This document shows positions 1-9,392 of a DNA stretch of 64,000 nucleotides, piece after piece. Location: assembly GCA_010094025.1 (NCBI GenBank), contig ML991774.1, positions 436,821 to 500,820 of the forward strand, read 5' to 3'. A program made the translations under genes and the position numbers. Under the pieces are notes generated by a model that was given only the letters and a program-made list of their open reading frames with translations, ran no database searches and was not told the origin of the DNA. Position 1 is the first letter of the stretch; each line of letters starts with the position of its first letter. The stretch comes from Viridothelium virens (lineage: Eukaryota > Ascomycota > Dothideomycetes > Trypetheliales > Trypetheliaceae).

Positions 1-1
1 C

Positions 2-724
2 CCAAGCGCGCCCAACAAGCCCATCGCGGCGTTGATGCCTTGGGAAGACGCGGGAGATGCATGGTGTGCTGCCCCGACAGAGGTGGGGCTCAACCACAAC
101 GACGGCACCCACGCGAAGGCTCAGCTGGCGGTCATCATGCCCTACTCAGTGTACCCGACCACCTTCACGGTCGAGCACATCCCACTGAGCGGCACCCTCG
201 ACATCCACAGCACTCCGCAATGGCTCGAGCTGTGGGCTCACGTCCCCGACATGGCTCTCCGCGACGCCCTCACCGAGGAGATCGACAAAGTGATGGAGAG
301 CGGGCTCCTCGACAAGGACAACGAGGAGCCGGACAACCACAGCCCGCTCTCCCAAAAGGACCCCTCCGCCTTCCGCGCCCGCGACGCCAAGCCGACCGCG
401 GGCCTCAGCCTCGCCGCCCAGCGCAAACTGAACCTCGGCGGGCCGTGGGAGGTGCCCAGCGACTTCGTCCGCGTCGGCCGCTTCCGCTACGACATCGCGG
501 CCCGCCACTTCGTGCAGACCTTCGACCTCCCCGTCAGCCTCGTCGACTGGATCGCGACCAACAAGGTCCTGATCCGCGTCACGCAGACGTACGGCCGCGA
601 GTGGACCTGCATGTATCGCTTCCGGCTCGGCGGCCAGCTGGCGGAGCCGGCGACGGCGTACGTGAGCCAGGAGGTGGCGGAGCAGCGCGAGGCGGCGGTG
701 CAAGCGTCGTGGAAGTGGTTCTGA
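2..724 (+). CDS. SUN-domain protein, C-terminal part (Sad1-like)
   Basis: The reading frame is open from base 2 to a TGA at 722-724, so only the C-terminal 240 residues are in the window and the start lies outside. The protein reads as the end of a SUN domain: a conserved ALMPWEDAGDAWCAAP stretch is followed by KAQLAV, YPTTFTVEHIP and a TPQWLELWAHV strand, the order seen in fungal Sad1/UNC-84 proteins. These sit in the inner nuclear membrane and bind KASH partners to link the nucleus or spindle pole body to the cytoskeleton. The part after the core, with IATNKVLIRVTQTYGREWTCMYRFRLGG, resembles the SUN C-terminal lobe. A charged loop (DKDNEEPDNHSPLSQKD) interrupts the domain. The GC-rich third positions contrast with the more AT-rich spacer that follows. 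Family assignment is by remembered motifs; the symbol is left empty because the N-terminus is missing. Confidence 0.8.
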   Translation, partial: PSAPNKPIAALMPWEDAGDAWCAAPTEVGLNHNDGTHAKAQLAVIMPYSVYPTTFTVEHIPLSGTLDIHSTPQWLELWAHVPDMALRDALTEEIDKVMESGLLDKDNEEPDNHSPLSQKDPSAFRARDAKPTAGLSLAAQRKLNLGGPWEVPSDFVRVGRFRYDIAARHFVQTFDLPVSLVDWIATNKVLIRVTQTYGREWTCMYRFRLGGQLAEPATAYVSQEVAEQREAAVQASWKWF

Positions 725-1022
725 TGGGCTGCTTTCGGAGTGGAGCGGTGGCCTGAGCCAGCACAGCACGCGGATTACAGTTGTCAGTTGCATAGAGGGG
801 CGATGGGAAGATTGGATATTAGAGTCGGCGCTTTTCTCGGGGTGCATTGTTGTGTTACGCCTTGGCATCACTGGAGGACTTACCTGTTTTCTGCAAATGA
901 TACCACTCAGCGAGGAGTTTAGATGGCCGCATGTTGCATTTCTGTCGGCGACCACAGCAAGGAGTTTTGGCTTATGACGGTCCAATTCTTTATTACAGAT
1001 ACCCTGGGAAGGAGTTCACATT

Positions 1023-1160
1023 GAGAGCGCGGTTCTCTAGAGCCTGCAGCTAGGACTTTGTTTTTGAATGGGAGCGCGGTCCTTTTGTATAGGTCCTGCA
1101 GCTTGGTATATGCGTGGGAGCGCGGTTCTCAAGGACCTGCAGCCAGGACTTCAAGACACC
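1023..1160. repeat. Three degenerate direct repeats of 46-47 bp
   Basis: The core GAGCGCGGTT/C recurs at 1025, 1072 and 1118, so periods are 47 and 46 bp. Each copy continues with a second shared block about 15 bases later (CCTGCAGC followed by AGGACTT or TTGG). A weaker GAGCGCGATG appears at 1206. Copies differ by substitutions and small indels, which suggests an old minisatellite-like duplication. Confidence 0.75.
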
Positions 1161-1341
1161 AGAGAGTTTATTTTTGTGGATGTAATAGCAAATAAAGTTT
1201 GTATACGAGCGCGATGTTTCCTCACGGGATACTCTAGGTTCAAATCGTTCTGATATTGTCTTTCCCTCCGATGCTGCATCATTCAGTCCATGTAGCATTG
1301 CCGGTACTTAACGATGATTATAGGTGCTCAATGTACGGAGT

Positions 1342-1355
1342 ACGTAGTACTACGT
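1342..1355. repeat. 14-bp perfect palindrome
   Basis: ACGTAGTACTACGT equals its own reverse complement. It is flanked by GTACGGAGTA at 1333-1342, whose reverse complement TACTCCGTAC occurs at about 1434. It could be a degenerate mobile-element end or a binding site, or chance. Confidence 0.45.
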
Positions 1356-2074
1356 TCTAAGGTGGCAATCTTCAACAGTGCAGCACCGCAGGTTGCCAGT
1401 CAGAGGCGGAGCCGCAAGGACCGCGGAATTTTACTCCGTACTAAACACATTGTCGGTCTGAGATTGCCACTATCTTCTTGGTTACTTCGGTTGGCTAACT
1501 CAAAGAGCTTAGTGCGACCCTTGGCTCAGTTCATAATCCATAAGCTTTCACAGCCATCATAGAACGGACCATGGAGTACCGTGTCTATCTGCGTGTAGTT
1601 GGGACTATTGGCCGGCCTCTTCCCAAGCGAAGGCAAACATGAGAAGAAGATCTGACCTTCGGGAAACCAGTCGACCGAAGAAGCGGTTTACTTTGAGTGC
1701 AGGGAGTACCTAAAACGGAATTCTCGTGACTCGGCAACACGAAAGCACGTCATACTTTTCCTACTCAGGAATCATGTTGCGATGTCGCTTAGCACAGCTA
1801 GTCCTTACCACACCCTGTCTGCTCGCATTGCAAAGAAAACCTTTTGTTCTAGATTAGGGAAGCACGGGTAGCTGAGATGAATCCTTGCAGCCTCACCGAT
1901 AGCATATTCCTCTCCTAAAAGAGCTATCTTGGGAATATGAAACTGGCATATGACCTACAGAAACGGCGGGCACAGCTTGGTCCTGCAGAATTCGCATCAT
2001 CTTGCCTACCTGGTTGACCTTCTGTTGCAAGTCCTGGGACAACCAGGTCTGTCCCGATTCCTTCCCTTCGCAAA

Positions 2075-3892
2075 ATGGTCGGCGTGCCCAAAAGTAGTGG
2101 ATGCAAAACATGCAAGAAGCGGAGATTGAAGGTGCGTCTTCTTGAGGCTCGATTGGACGCCATAAGCTTCATGCTGACAACTACTTCTTATAGTGCGATG
2201 AATCTTGGCCAGAATGCCTGAGGTGTCAAAAAATTGGAAAGCCATGTCCCGGGACTACTTCCTTGTTAACTTTTAAGGATGGTAGACCAAAGACCGCCGG
2301 TCCTAGTGCAATCCTTGGTTCCGAGGGATATGCATCCACAGTCGTGCTGCCGCCGCGCTCTAAGTCGCCATCCAAAGGCTTTCAAACAGACTTGACGATT
2401 CTAGACTCTAAGTGGTCGAAAAGTGGGGCCTTATCCCAGAAATGGCGGCTCAAGACGCGACAGGAGTGTTCATCAGATCTAGCCGCAACGCAGCATCGTC
2501 CGAATTCAAAGTCACAAGTCTCCAAGGAACGAGCACAAGGCGGCTCAGAAGATCCAAGTCTCGTCAGGATAACCTATTTTCCGGCGCATTCGGCACGGTA
2601 TGAACTAGCTCGTGCTCTTGTTGCTACTTTCGAGGTGCCGGACACTGGCTACAAATTGACGTCGTTCGGTAAGTACCTGCGTGATATTCCCAGATTCATG
2701 GGCGAGAGCCCTGCTCTAGATGCTGCCGCTGCATGTCTTGCCAATGCACATTCCAATATGTTGCGAAATCAACGATCCAGCGGAGACCAGGTTGCCGATC
2801 CAGTGCTGTATCTCGAAGCCTTGCAGAGGCTGCAGGAGGCCCTGATGGAACCGAGGACTGGCATGTCGATTTATACTCTGGCGGCTACAACTCTTCTTGG
2901 AATCGTTGAGGTACGAATACAACCGTTCAATCCCATCAGATTCTTTCCCACTGGAAAAAGAATGAAAATTAATTCTTGTTTCTGAGCCAGACACTTGGTG
3001 GTTTAAGAGAAGACTCTAAGTACCTAAGTCATGCCGGGGGAACGACGAAACTGATAGAAATGCGGGGTCCCTCCAATCATTTCGATGACTTTGCACTTGA
3101 TGTGCTGCGGTCTCAGCGGGGTAAGATTGTATGTTCCATTCCACGGTACCCTTTTGGCTTGCTACAGTGACTCATCGGACTGCGTAGATCATCTCATCGC
3201 TATGGACCGGGGGCAGCTGCTTTCTAGAATCTGAAGAATGGCAATCTGTCGCTTTTCTGAACCGGGGATTGACGGAAACGGACTTATATCACGACAAGGT
3301 GGTCAAACACTTAACCCTTTTGCCACGGATGCTGAGAGATTATCGCAACCTTCATTCCTCTTCTTCAGCGACTTTACCGCTCGACATTCTTTTCCGACTC
3401 CGGGAATTGCGTTCTTCACTGGAGATTCTCGGCCAGGAACTCGAGCCTCGTCTTCACAATGGGTCAATTGCCACTGAAGCCCCCTCACGATTCGGAAATC
3501 CGCTGGTTCCCGTCTGCTGGGAATTTGAGGACGTGATGGAGGCCCAAACCTATAGTCATTACTGGAGCCTCCTTATTATCGCAAATCAACTATTCGGAGA
3601 GATGACAGGGACGCAAGATCACAAAACTATCTGTAGAGAAGCCGCGCACAACGTCTGTAAACTATATGAGTGCTCCTGGGCTGCCCGACCGTTAGGAAGC
3701 TTCTTCATGGTCATTTCGTTTTCGGTGGCTTTTCCATGGGTAGACTACGCCTTGCAGCGCTGGATGGTTAAGGCTTTGAACGAACTTAGTGACTCCGGAT
3801 ATGCAGAATGTTGCTGGACTACGGAAGCACTGGAGTATTTTGCCGGATTGATGACGGGGAAAAGGGAACCCTGCGTGCCGGAATGTTCATGA
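2075..3892 (+). CDS. Zn(II)2Cys6 transcription factor
   Basis: Four exons (2075-2131, 2194-2910, 2991-3128, 3188-3892) give 538 residues, all junctions phase 0. The N-terminus carries a complete zinc binuclear cluster: Cys at residues 10, 13, 20, 27, 30 and 37, matching C-x2-C-x6-C-x6-C-x2-C-x6-C, with the basic KKRRLK between the second and third Cys. Intron 1 splits the cluster right before Cys20, a position often used in this class. Residues 40-170 are Ser/Lys-rich linker. The rest is helical and contains LIEMRGP and a later FLESEEW, like the fungal-specific regulatory domain PF11951 (Fungal_trans_2). The product is expected to bind CGG-type sites in the nucleus. No biosynthetic cluster surrounds it, so its targets cannot be inferred. 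The ATG at 2075 is chosen because it directly precedes the cluster. Confidence 0.88.
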
Positions 3893-4110
3893 ATAAAACC
3901 TATGCCTACTAGTCGTGGCCTTGACCAAATCCTTCTCCCCATCGGACTGGACGTTGACGGGAGCATAGCCAATTTGTCTTTTCTGGGATACGCAAAAGCA
4001 TCTATGCATCGATAAAATTCCAATTCTCTATGCTTGTACATATCATCACACAATTACCCATCTTATTTAAATCTCTACTGCTTCCGTAAGTTGACACAAC
4101 CCTCCAGTTC

Positions 4111-6294
4111 TTAGTCATGCATCTTCGCCCATTCACGGTACCAATCAAGACACTCGGCGTTCGCTACAGAAGCTGATGTCTTGACGTTCATTCCGCATAA
4201 GATCTGTTTGACTGAGCCCTCGACCCTGCTTCACATTAGCCATGATCAATCGGTGGAAGTTCCGTCCGCAGAGATGTACGTACTTCTTGCCATTGGTAGT
4301 AACAGGAATATCAGGACATTCGTCGATGATGCCAGGGACATGTCTTGCACTTAGCGCACTTCTTACGACTTTCTGGATATCCTCTGACAATTGATCGCTG
4401 AACTCGTTTCCTGGCTCCATCTTCAAGAACAGCACGACCGTCTCATCCGTGTCCTTTTCTCTCCGGCGCCCGATGCACAGCGCATCAGCGACGACACCAG
4501 GAAAATGCTCAAGAAGCACATTGTATATCTCCGCACTCCCAAACCTCACGCCCGCCGGTTTCAAGATCCCATCACTACGTCCGAGCATGACCAGACCACC
4601 CGTATTCGTGTGGAACCTCACGAAGTCCCCATGATGCCACACGCCGGGAAACTTCTCAAAATAGCTCGCGCGATACTTTTGCTCGCCATCCTGGCCCCAG
4701 AACTGCACGGGCTCGCACGGGAACGGCTGCACGCAGACGAGATCCCCGGGCTCGCCGCTGGCCGAGACGTTGCGGCCTTCAAAATCCCAGGCCTGCACTG
4801 CCATTCCGAGGCCGAGACATTGGATTTCACCTTCGTAGACAGGGACTAGAGGACACGGCGCTCCGAAGAGGGAAATGATGTCGGTTCCGCCAGTGATGCT
4901 GCCAAGATTGATGGTGGGAGGGAAGGCGCGGTAGACGTATGAGAAGGTGGACGGGGCTAGAGGTGAACCAGTGCTGTATATGGCTTCTAGTTTTGCAAGC
5001 GAGAGGCCTACCTCTCTGGGCATGATGTTCTTTTGCTCGAGCACGGATAGATACTTTGCGGAGGTGCCGAGGTGGGTTATGCCGAGTTCTTCGCAGAGCC
5101 GTGGCATGGCGAGATCGTCTGGCTCCGAACCTGATGCTGAAGAAGCGTTCTTGTAGCGGAATGGCGATCCGTCATACAGGATAAGAGTGGCTCCACTCGC
5201 AAGCCCGGAGACGAGCCAATGCCACATCATCCAGGTACAAGTAGTGAAATAGAAAAGACGACTCTGTGGTCCGATGGAACAATGGAGCGCATGCTCTTTC
5301 TTGTGCTGAATAAGAGTTCCAATCGCTCCGTGAACGATACATTTTGGTGCACCAGTTGTACCGCTGCTGTAAAGAATGTACACAGGATGATCCGGATCAA
5401 GATAAGTGAAAGCTAATTCAGAGGACTCAGATCCCAGTTTGAGGAAATTATTGTAGCTGTAGACCTGCCCGGAAGAGAGTTGAATGGAAGAGAAGTCTGG
5501 TTGAGAAGAGGTCTCAAAAATAACCACGCCTCGAAGGCTGGGCAATGAAGATGCTACTTCCTTGATTTTAGGAACTACTGGATGCGTCTTGCCATTGTAT
5601 GCAGATGATTCGTCGGCAAAGAGTAAAGACGGTTCTATCTGCGTGAGGCGTTCCAGTACAGCATGCACGCCAGTGTCAGGAGAGACAGCGGTCCACACGG
5701 CACCAAGAGACGTCGCTGCAAGCATAGCTACTAGAGCATTGACATGGTTTGCTACATATCCGGCTATTCGATCGCCGCGTTTCACCTCAAGCGCGATCAT
5801 ACCAGCCTGACATCGCCTTACCCGATCTCGTAATTGGTTCCAGGAGATTGACTCTCTGGATGACTCGGACGCAGCAATGACAGCGGGAGCATCTGCATCA
5901 ATTGTTGCTGAGGGGAAAAGAAAATTTTCGGCGAAATTGAGCTTTGCTCCAGAAAAGAACGTTGGTCTGGGGAACATCGAAGCGTTCCCATCCACAACCT
6001 TGGCTGAAAGTCAAAAGATGGATCTTCACAGGGGGCTTTGACGTAGCACCAAACCTTGGAATACATTTGAGGGGCTTTGATGCCTAATTGATGCCATATC
6101 TGATCCCAGAAAGAGGGGATGTTCTCGATCGACCATTTGTGCAGATCGTGGTAGTCTTTCAGTTGCAATCCATACTTTCCATTCAACGACTGCATGAATT
6201 TCCACATGGGAGTAGAGCCCGGAGATGGATGAGTCCACAGCTTAGCAGGGGACAAATTCTCGTCATTGCCGATTTGATCCGAAGGGTCTGACAT
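4111..6294 (-). CDS. Acetoacetyl-CoA synthetase
   Basis: Three exons on the minus strand (6294-6055, 5998-4284, 4225-4111) give 689 residues, the usual family length. The enzyme activates acetoacetate with ATP and CoA in the cytosol, feeding acetoacetyl-CoA to sterol and fatty-acid synthesis. The N-terminus has KLWTHPSPGSTPMWKFMQ and the FWDQIWHQLG signature of the acetyl-CoA synthetase N domain. The AMP-binding P-loop reads YILYSSGTTGAPK, followed by TCTWMMWHWLVSGLA, TGGTDIISLFG and GRSDGILKPAGVRFG. The C-terminus has PVTTNGKK followed by VEGSVKQILCG after splicing. Intron 1 uses an unusual GTTTGG donor, but joining at 6055/5998 restores the SKVVDGNASMFPRP block. Intron 2 (58 bp, donor GTACGT) splits the Lys codon after NGK. 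The gene diverges from LCB2. Confidence 0.93.
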
Positions 6295-7355
6295 GACGAA
6301 AACAGTAGAATCACAGATGCAGGAGTAGGTAGATCAAGCTTGGTGCTTGGGTGTTTGGTTCAGAGGAAAGGAGCTGAAGGATCTGGCAACGCTCTCGAAC
6401 CTTCCCGGTAAGCCCCGGCTCTACCGCCCAGTTGCTGTGGTCGTTGCATTGTAAATGTCATCAGAGCCGCGGTGTCACTCAACACAGCCGTTCAGATCAG
6501 TTCGTCGTCAGATGTCTCATAGAGGCCCTCTCCGCAATGTTTGGTTTCGAGTTTCGCATTTAAGCTACGTGGAGTGCAGCAGGCCGCACCCAGGTTTGCA
6601 ACCCCTGAACAAGGGTTAACGGCGGAGATCGCTGCGGGCCCGGAACGACAGACTGGTGAGACTAGTTGACATTGTAATTACGTGCAAATCTCCCACAAAT
6701 TTGATGTGAATCGCAATGCTCCGTATTTCTGCCAACCTCCCGCCCCTTTCTTGCTCGTCTTTTGTCGTCGAAACACGCCTACGCTGCCAGGTGGCCGGTT
6801 GACCACAAGCCACGCTTAGATCTCAAGCCAAGCCACTCCGCTACAGCTGCTTTTATCAACCATCTCCAACTCTTCTCGACGTCTTTTCGGAGCCGGAGGT
6901 ATTCCTAGGCACCTACAGATAGGGAGCGATAGGACTCACTTCCGCGTTGTGCCGGCAACTAAGAGAACTGGTAGGTCCTCGCTAGGTCCTCACCCACTCC
7001 CATCGGTGAAAGATTCTACGAGCTCCGAGCAATTTCTTTAATTAACCACCACCCTTTCAGCTCTCAATTCTCAACCCTCACCTTCGCCACCTTCCTCACT
7101 CCTTCTCGTCTCCATTGCGACCCGGTCCTACGATCCAATCCATCTTCGCGCGTTTCGTCCCTATCCTAGCCATCCGAATGTTGAGCTGAAGCGGACACCG
7201 CCCTATCACAGCTATTCAGCGCTTTTGCTTCGCGATTGCCTTTTCTCGCGCTCAATATACTTGAATCGGATTGAACTTGGCTCAAAAGAAATACCAAGAC
7301 TCGACGCGACTTTGGATACTTTCATTTCCCACTCGAATAGCATCGTTGGAACGTC
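6295..7355. promoter_or_regulatory. Divergent promoter region, AACS / LCB2
   Basis: This 1,061-bp spacer separates the two start codons, which point outward. It has no coding character. The part next to LCB2 (about 6820-7350) is rich in C/T runs typical of fungal 5' leaders, so LCB2 probably has a long 5' UTR. No specific factor site is claimed. Confidence 0.5.
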
Positions 7356-9392
7356 ATGCCTAGGCGGAGCATTAATCCATTTGGAAGTAATAACCCCCCC
7401 ATAAGTGGTTTTCAGGACACGGTGGACGAGAGGCCACTGCGGAGAACCTCAACGTTCAAAGCAAACAGCCAAATCGCTCAATTCTTTTCATCTTCTCCAA
7501 AATCCCGGTCCAGTGACTCGGCGGCATTGCAGGCGGCACAGCAGCAGCCGCTTTATAACTCTCCTGCTCCGACTCAGATCAATACTCGAACACTGTCATT
7601 ACCGACTATCAGTCTTTCAACTGCAATAGGAGAAAAGTCAAAGATGGAGGATCTTCCGACTCCACTGTTTCAACCACCATCTCCCGCAGAAGCGCGCCGC
7701 ATTGCCAAGCAGCATGCAGAATTCGGTCCGTTGGGCTCTCAGAGTCATCGGTACTCAAGCCGATTCGAAGGCGATGTATTTCCACGTCCAATTGAAGACG
7801 AGCCACCTTATTACTTCCTCCTCACTACCTACTTCAGCTACCTCATTCTCATAATCTTTGGACATGTCCGCGACTTCTTTGGGAAGAGATTTCGGCAAGA
7901 GCATTACAGGCATCTGCAAGCGCGGAATGGCTATGCGCCATTGAATAGCGATTTCGACAATTTTTACGTCCGGCGATTGAAGATGCGCATTAATGATTGT
8001 TTCGCACGACCAATCACTGGCGTTCCTGGCCGTTGCATCAATCTCCTTGATCGAACCTCGGAGGACCACAACCTCACCTTTCAACTAACAGGAACTACAA
8101 CAGAGACACTCAACCTCAGTTCCTACAACTATCTGGGTTTCGCACAATCCGAAGGTCCCTGTGCTGATGCAGTTGAAGTCGCCACGAAGAAATATGGAGT
8201 AAGCTTCGCTAGCACTAGAGGAGATGCAGGGACGTCGGATCTACATCTGGAAGTGGAAGAACTTACTGCCAAGTATGTCGGCAAAGAATCCGCGATGATT
8301 TTCTCCATGGGCTTCAGTACCAATGCATCCAGCTTTCCTGCCTTGGTAGGTAAGGGTTGCCTAATCATTTCCGATGAGCTTAATCACTCCTCTATACGGT
8401 TCGGCGCTCGTATCTCTGGTGCTATGATTGAAATGTTCAAGCACAACGATATGCAAGATCTCGAGCGATTGCTTCGTGAGGTAATCTCCCAAGGTCAGCC
8501 ACGCACACATCGTCCCTGGAAAAGGATATTGGTTGCAGTCGAAGGACTGTACTCCATGGAAGGAACGATGTGCAATCTGCCAAGTCTCATCGCGTTGAGA
8601 AAGAAGTATAAATTCCACCTGTTCGTCGACGAAGCGCATTCCATCGGTGCACTTGGCCCGACCGGTAAAGGTGTATGCGAATATTTCGGTGTCAATCCTT
8701 CCGAGGTGGACATTCTTATGGGAACCTTCACCAAGAGCTTTGGTGCTAACGGGGGTTACGTCGCGGGCGATAAAGCTATCATCGACAAGCTCCGAGTCAC
8801 TAACGCCGCGACGATCTTCGGTGAAGTGCCTTCGCCCCCGGTGCTTGTCCAGATTGCCTCTGCACTCAAAGTCATCATCGGTGAGCTGGCGCCTGGTCAA
8901 GGAGAGGAGCGTCTGCAACGTTTAGCCTTTAATTCTCGGTATCTTCGACTTGGATTGAAACGGTTAGGCTTGATCGTATTCGGGCACGACGACTCGCCAA
9001 TCATACCAGTCATGCTGTACAACCCTGCAAAGATGCCCGCATTCAGCCATGAAATGCTACGACGGAAAATCAGCGTCGTCGTAGTTGGATACCCTGCTAC
9101 TCCCCTTGTATCTTCTCGAGCAAGGCTGTGTGTCTCTGCTGCGCATACGAAGGATGATCTCGATCGCATGCTTACCGCCTGCGATGAGGTTGGGGATCTC
9201 CTACAGTTGAAGTTCAGCAGCGGCATTGCAGGTGGCGCTGAGCCCATCCCGGACGGCCTCACCAATGAAGAGGAGTATAAGAAATCTAAGGAGCTGGACA
9301 AGGGCGGAAAGCCGACTATCAAACCTCCGAGATGGTCACTCAGTGAGGTAATCAAACGGGGTGTCCAGGATGTCAAAGTACCTCTCCGGTAG
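7356..9392 (+). CDS. LCB2: Serine palmitoyltransferase subunit 2 (LCB2)
   Basis: One uninterrupted exon encodes 678 residues. Serine palmitoyltransferase condenses L-serine and palmitoyl-CoA to 3-ketodihydrosphingosine in the ER membrane, the first step of sphingolipid synthesis; this subunit carries the pyridoxal phosphate. The PLP lysine is in GTFTKSFGANGGY, Lys460. Other family blocks are LNLSSYNYLGFAQ, STRGDAGTSDLHLE, SDELNHSSIRFGARISGA and FVDEAHSIGALGPTGKGV. A hydrophobic segment at about residues 150-170 (YYFLLTTYFSYLILIIFGHV) is the expected membrane anchor. The N-terminus is about 100 residues longer than in yeast Lcb2 (561 residues) and is Ser/Pro-rich and probably disordered; the C-terminal tail after about residue 620 is also extended. 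The first in-frame ATG is used. Confidence 0.95.
   Translation: MPRRSINPFGSNNPPISGFQDTVDERPLRRTSTFKANSQIAQFFSSSPKSRSSDSAALQAAQQQPLYNSPAPTQINTRTLSLPTISLSTAIGEKSKMEDLPTPLFQPPSPAEARRIAKQHAEFGPLGSQSHRYSSRFEGDVFPRPIEDEPPYYFLLTTYFSYLILIIFGHVRDFFGKRFRQEHYRHLQARNGYAPLNSDFDNFYVRRLKMRINDCFARPITGVPGRCINLLDRTSEDHNLTFQLTGTTTETLNLSSYNYLGFAQSEGPCADAVEVATKKYGVSFASTRGDAGTSDLHLEVEELTAKYVGKESAMIFSMGFSTNASSFPALVGKGCLIISDELNHSSIRFGARISGAMIEMFKHNDMQDLERLLREVISQGQPRTHRPWKRILVAVEGLYSMEGTMCNLPSLIALRKKYKFHLFVDEAHSIGALGPTGKGVCEYFGVNPSEVDILMGTFTKSFGANGGYVAGDKAIIDKLRVTNAATIFGEVPSPPVLVQIASALKVIIGELAPGQGEERLQRLAFNSRYLRLGLKRLGLIVFGHDDSPIIPVMLYNPAKMPAFSHEMLRRKISVVVVGYPATPLVSSRARLCVSAAHTKDDLDRMLTACDEVGDLLQLKFSSGIAGGAEPIPDGLTNEEEYKKSKELDKGGKPTIKPPRWSLSEVIKRGVQDVKVPLR

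Larger units (their letters stand above)
725..2074. other. Gene-free spacer with short repeats
   Basis: No reading frame here has coding character or recognisable protein similarity. The stretch holds three near-tandem 46-47 bp repeats (1023-1160), a 14-bp perfect palindrome (1342-1355) and short scattered inverted matches. The last part must include the promoter of the Zn2Cys6 regulator starting at 2075. Confidence 0.6.

Noticed and set aside
146-985. 279-codon frame on the minus strand over the SUN gene
   Set aside because: It is antisense to clear SUN-domain coding sequence with GC-rich third positions; Arg/Glu/Ala composition is typical of a shadow frame.
1230-1260. GGTTCAAATC resembling a tRNA T-loop
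   Set aside because: The flanking 5-bp stem does not pair and no A-box lies upstream.
8361-8918. 185-codon minus-strand frame inside LCB2
   Set aside because: Fully antisense to the PLP-binding core of a recognised enzyme.
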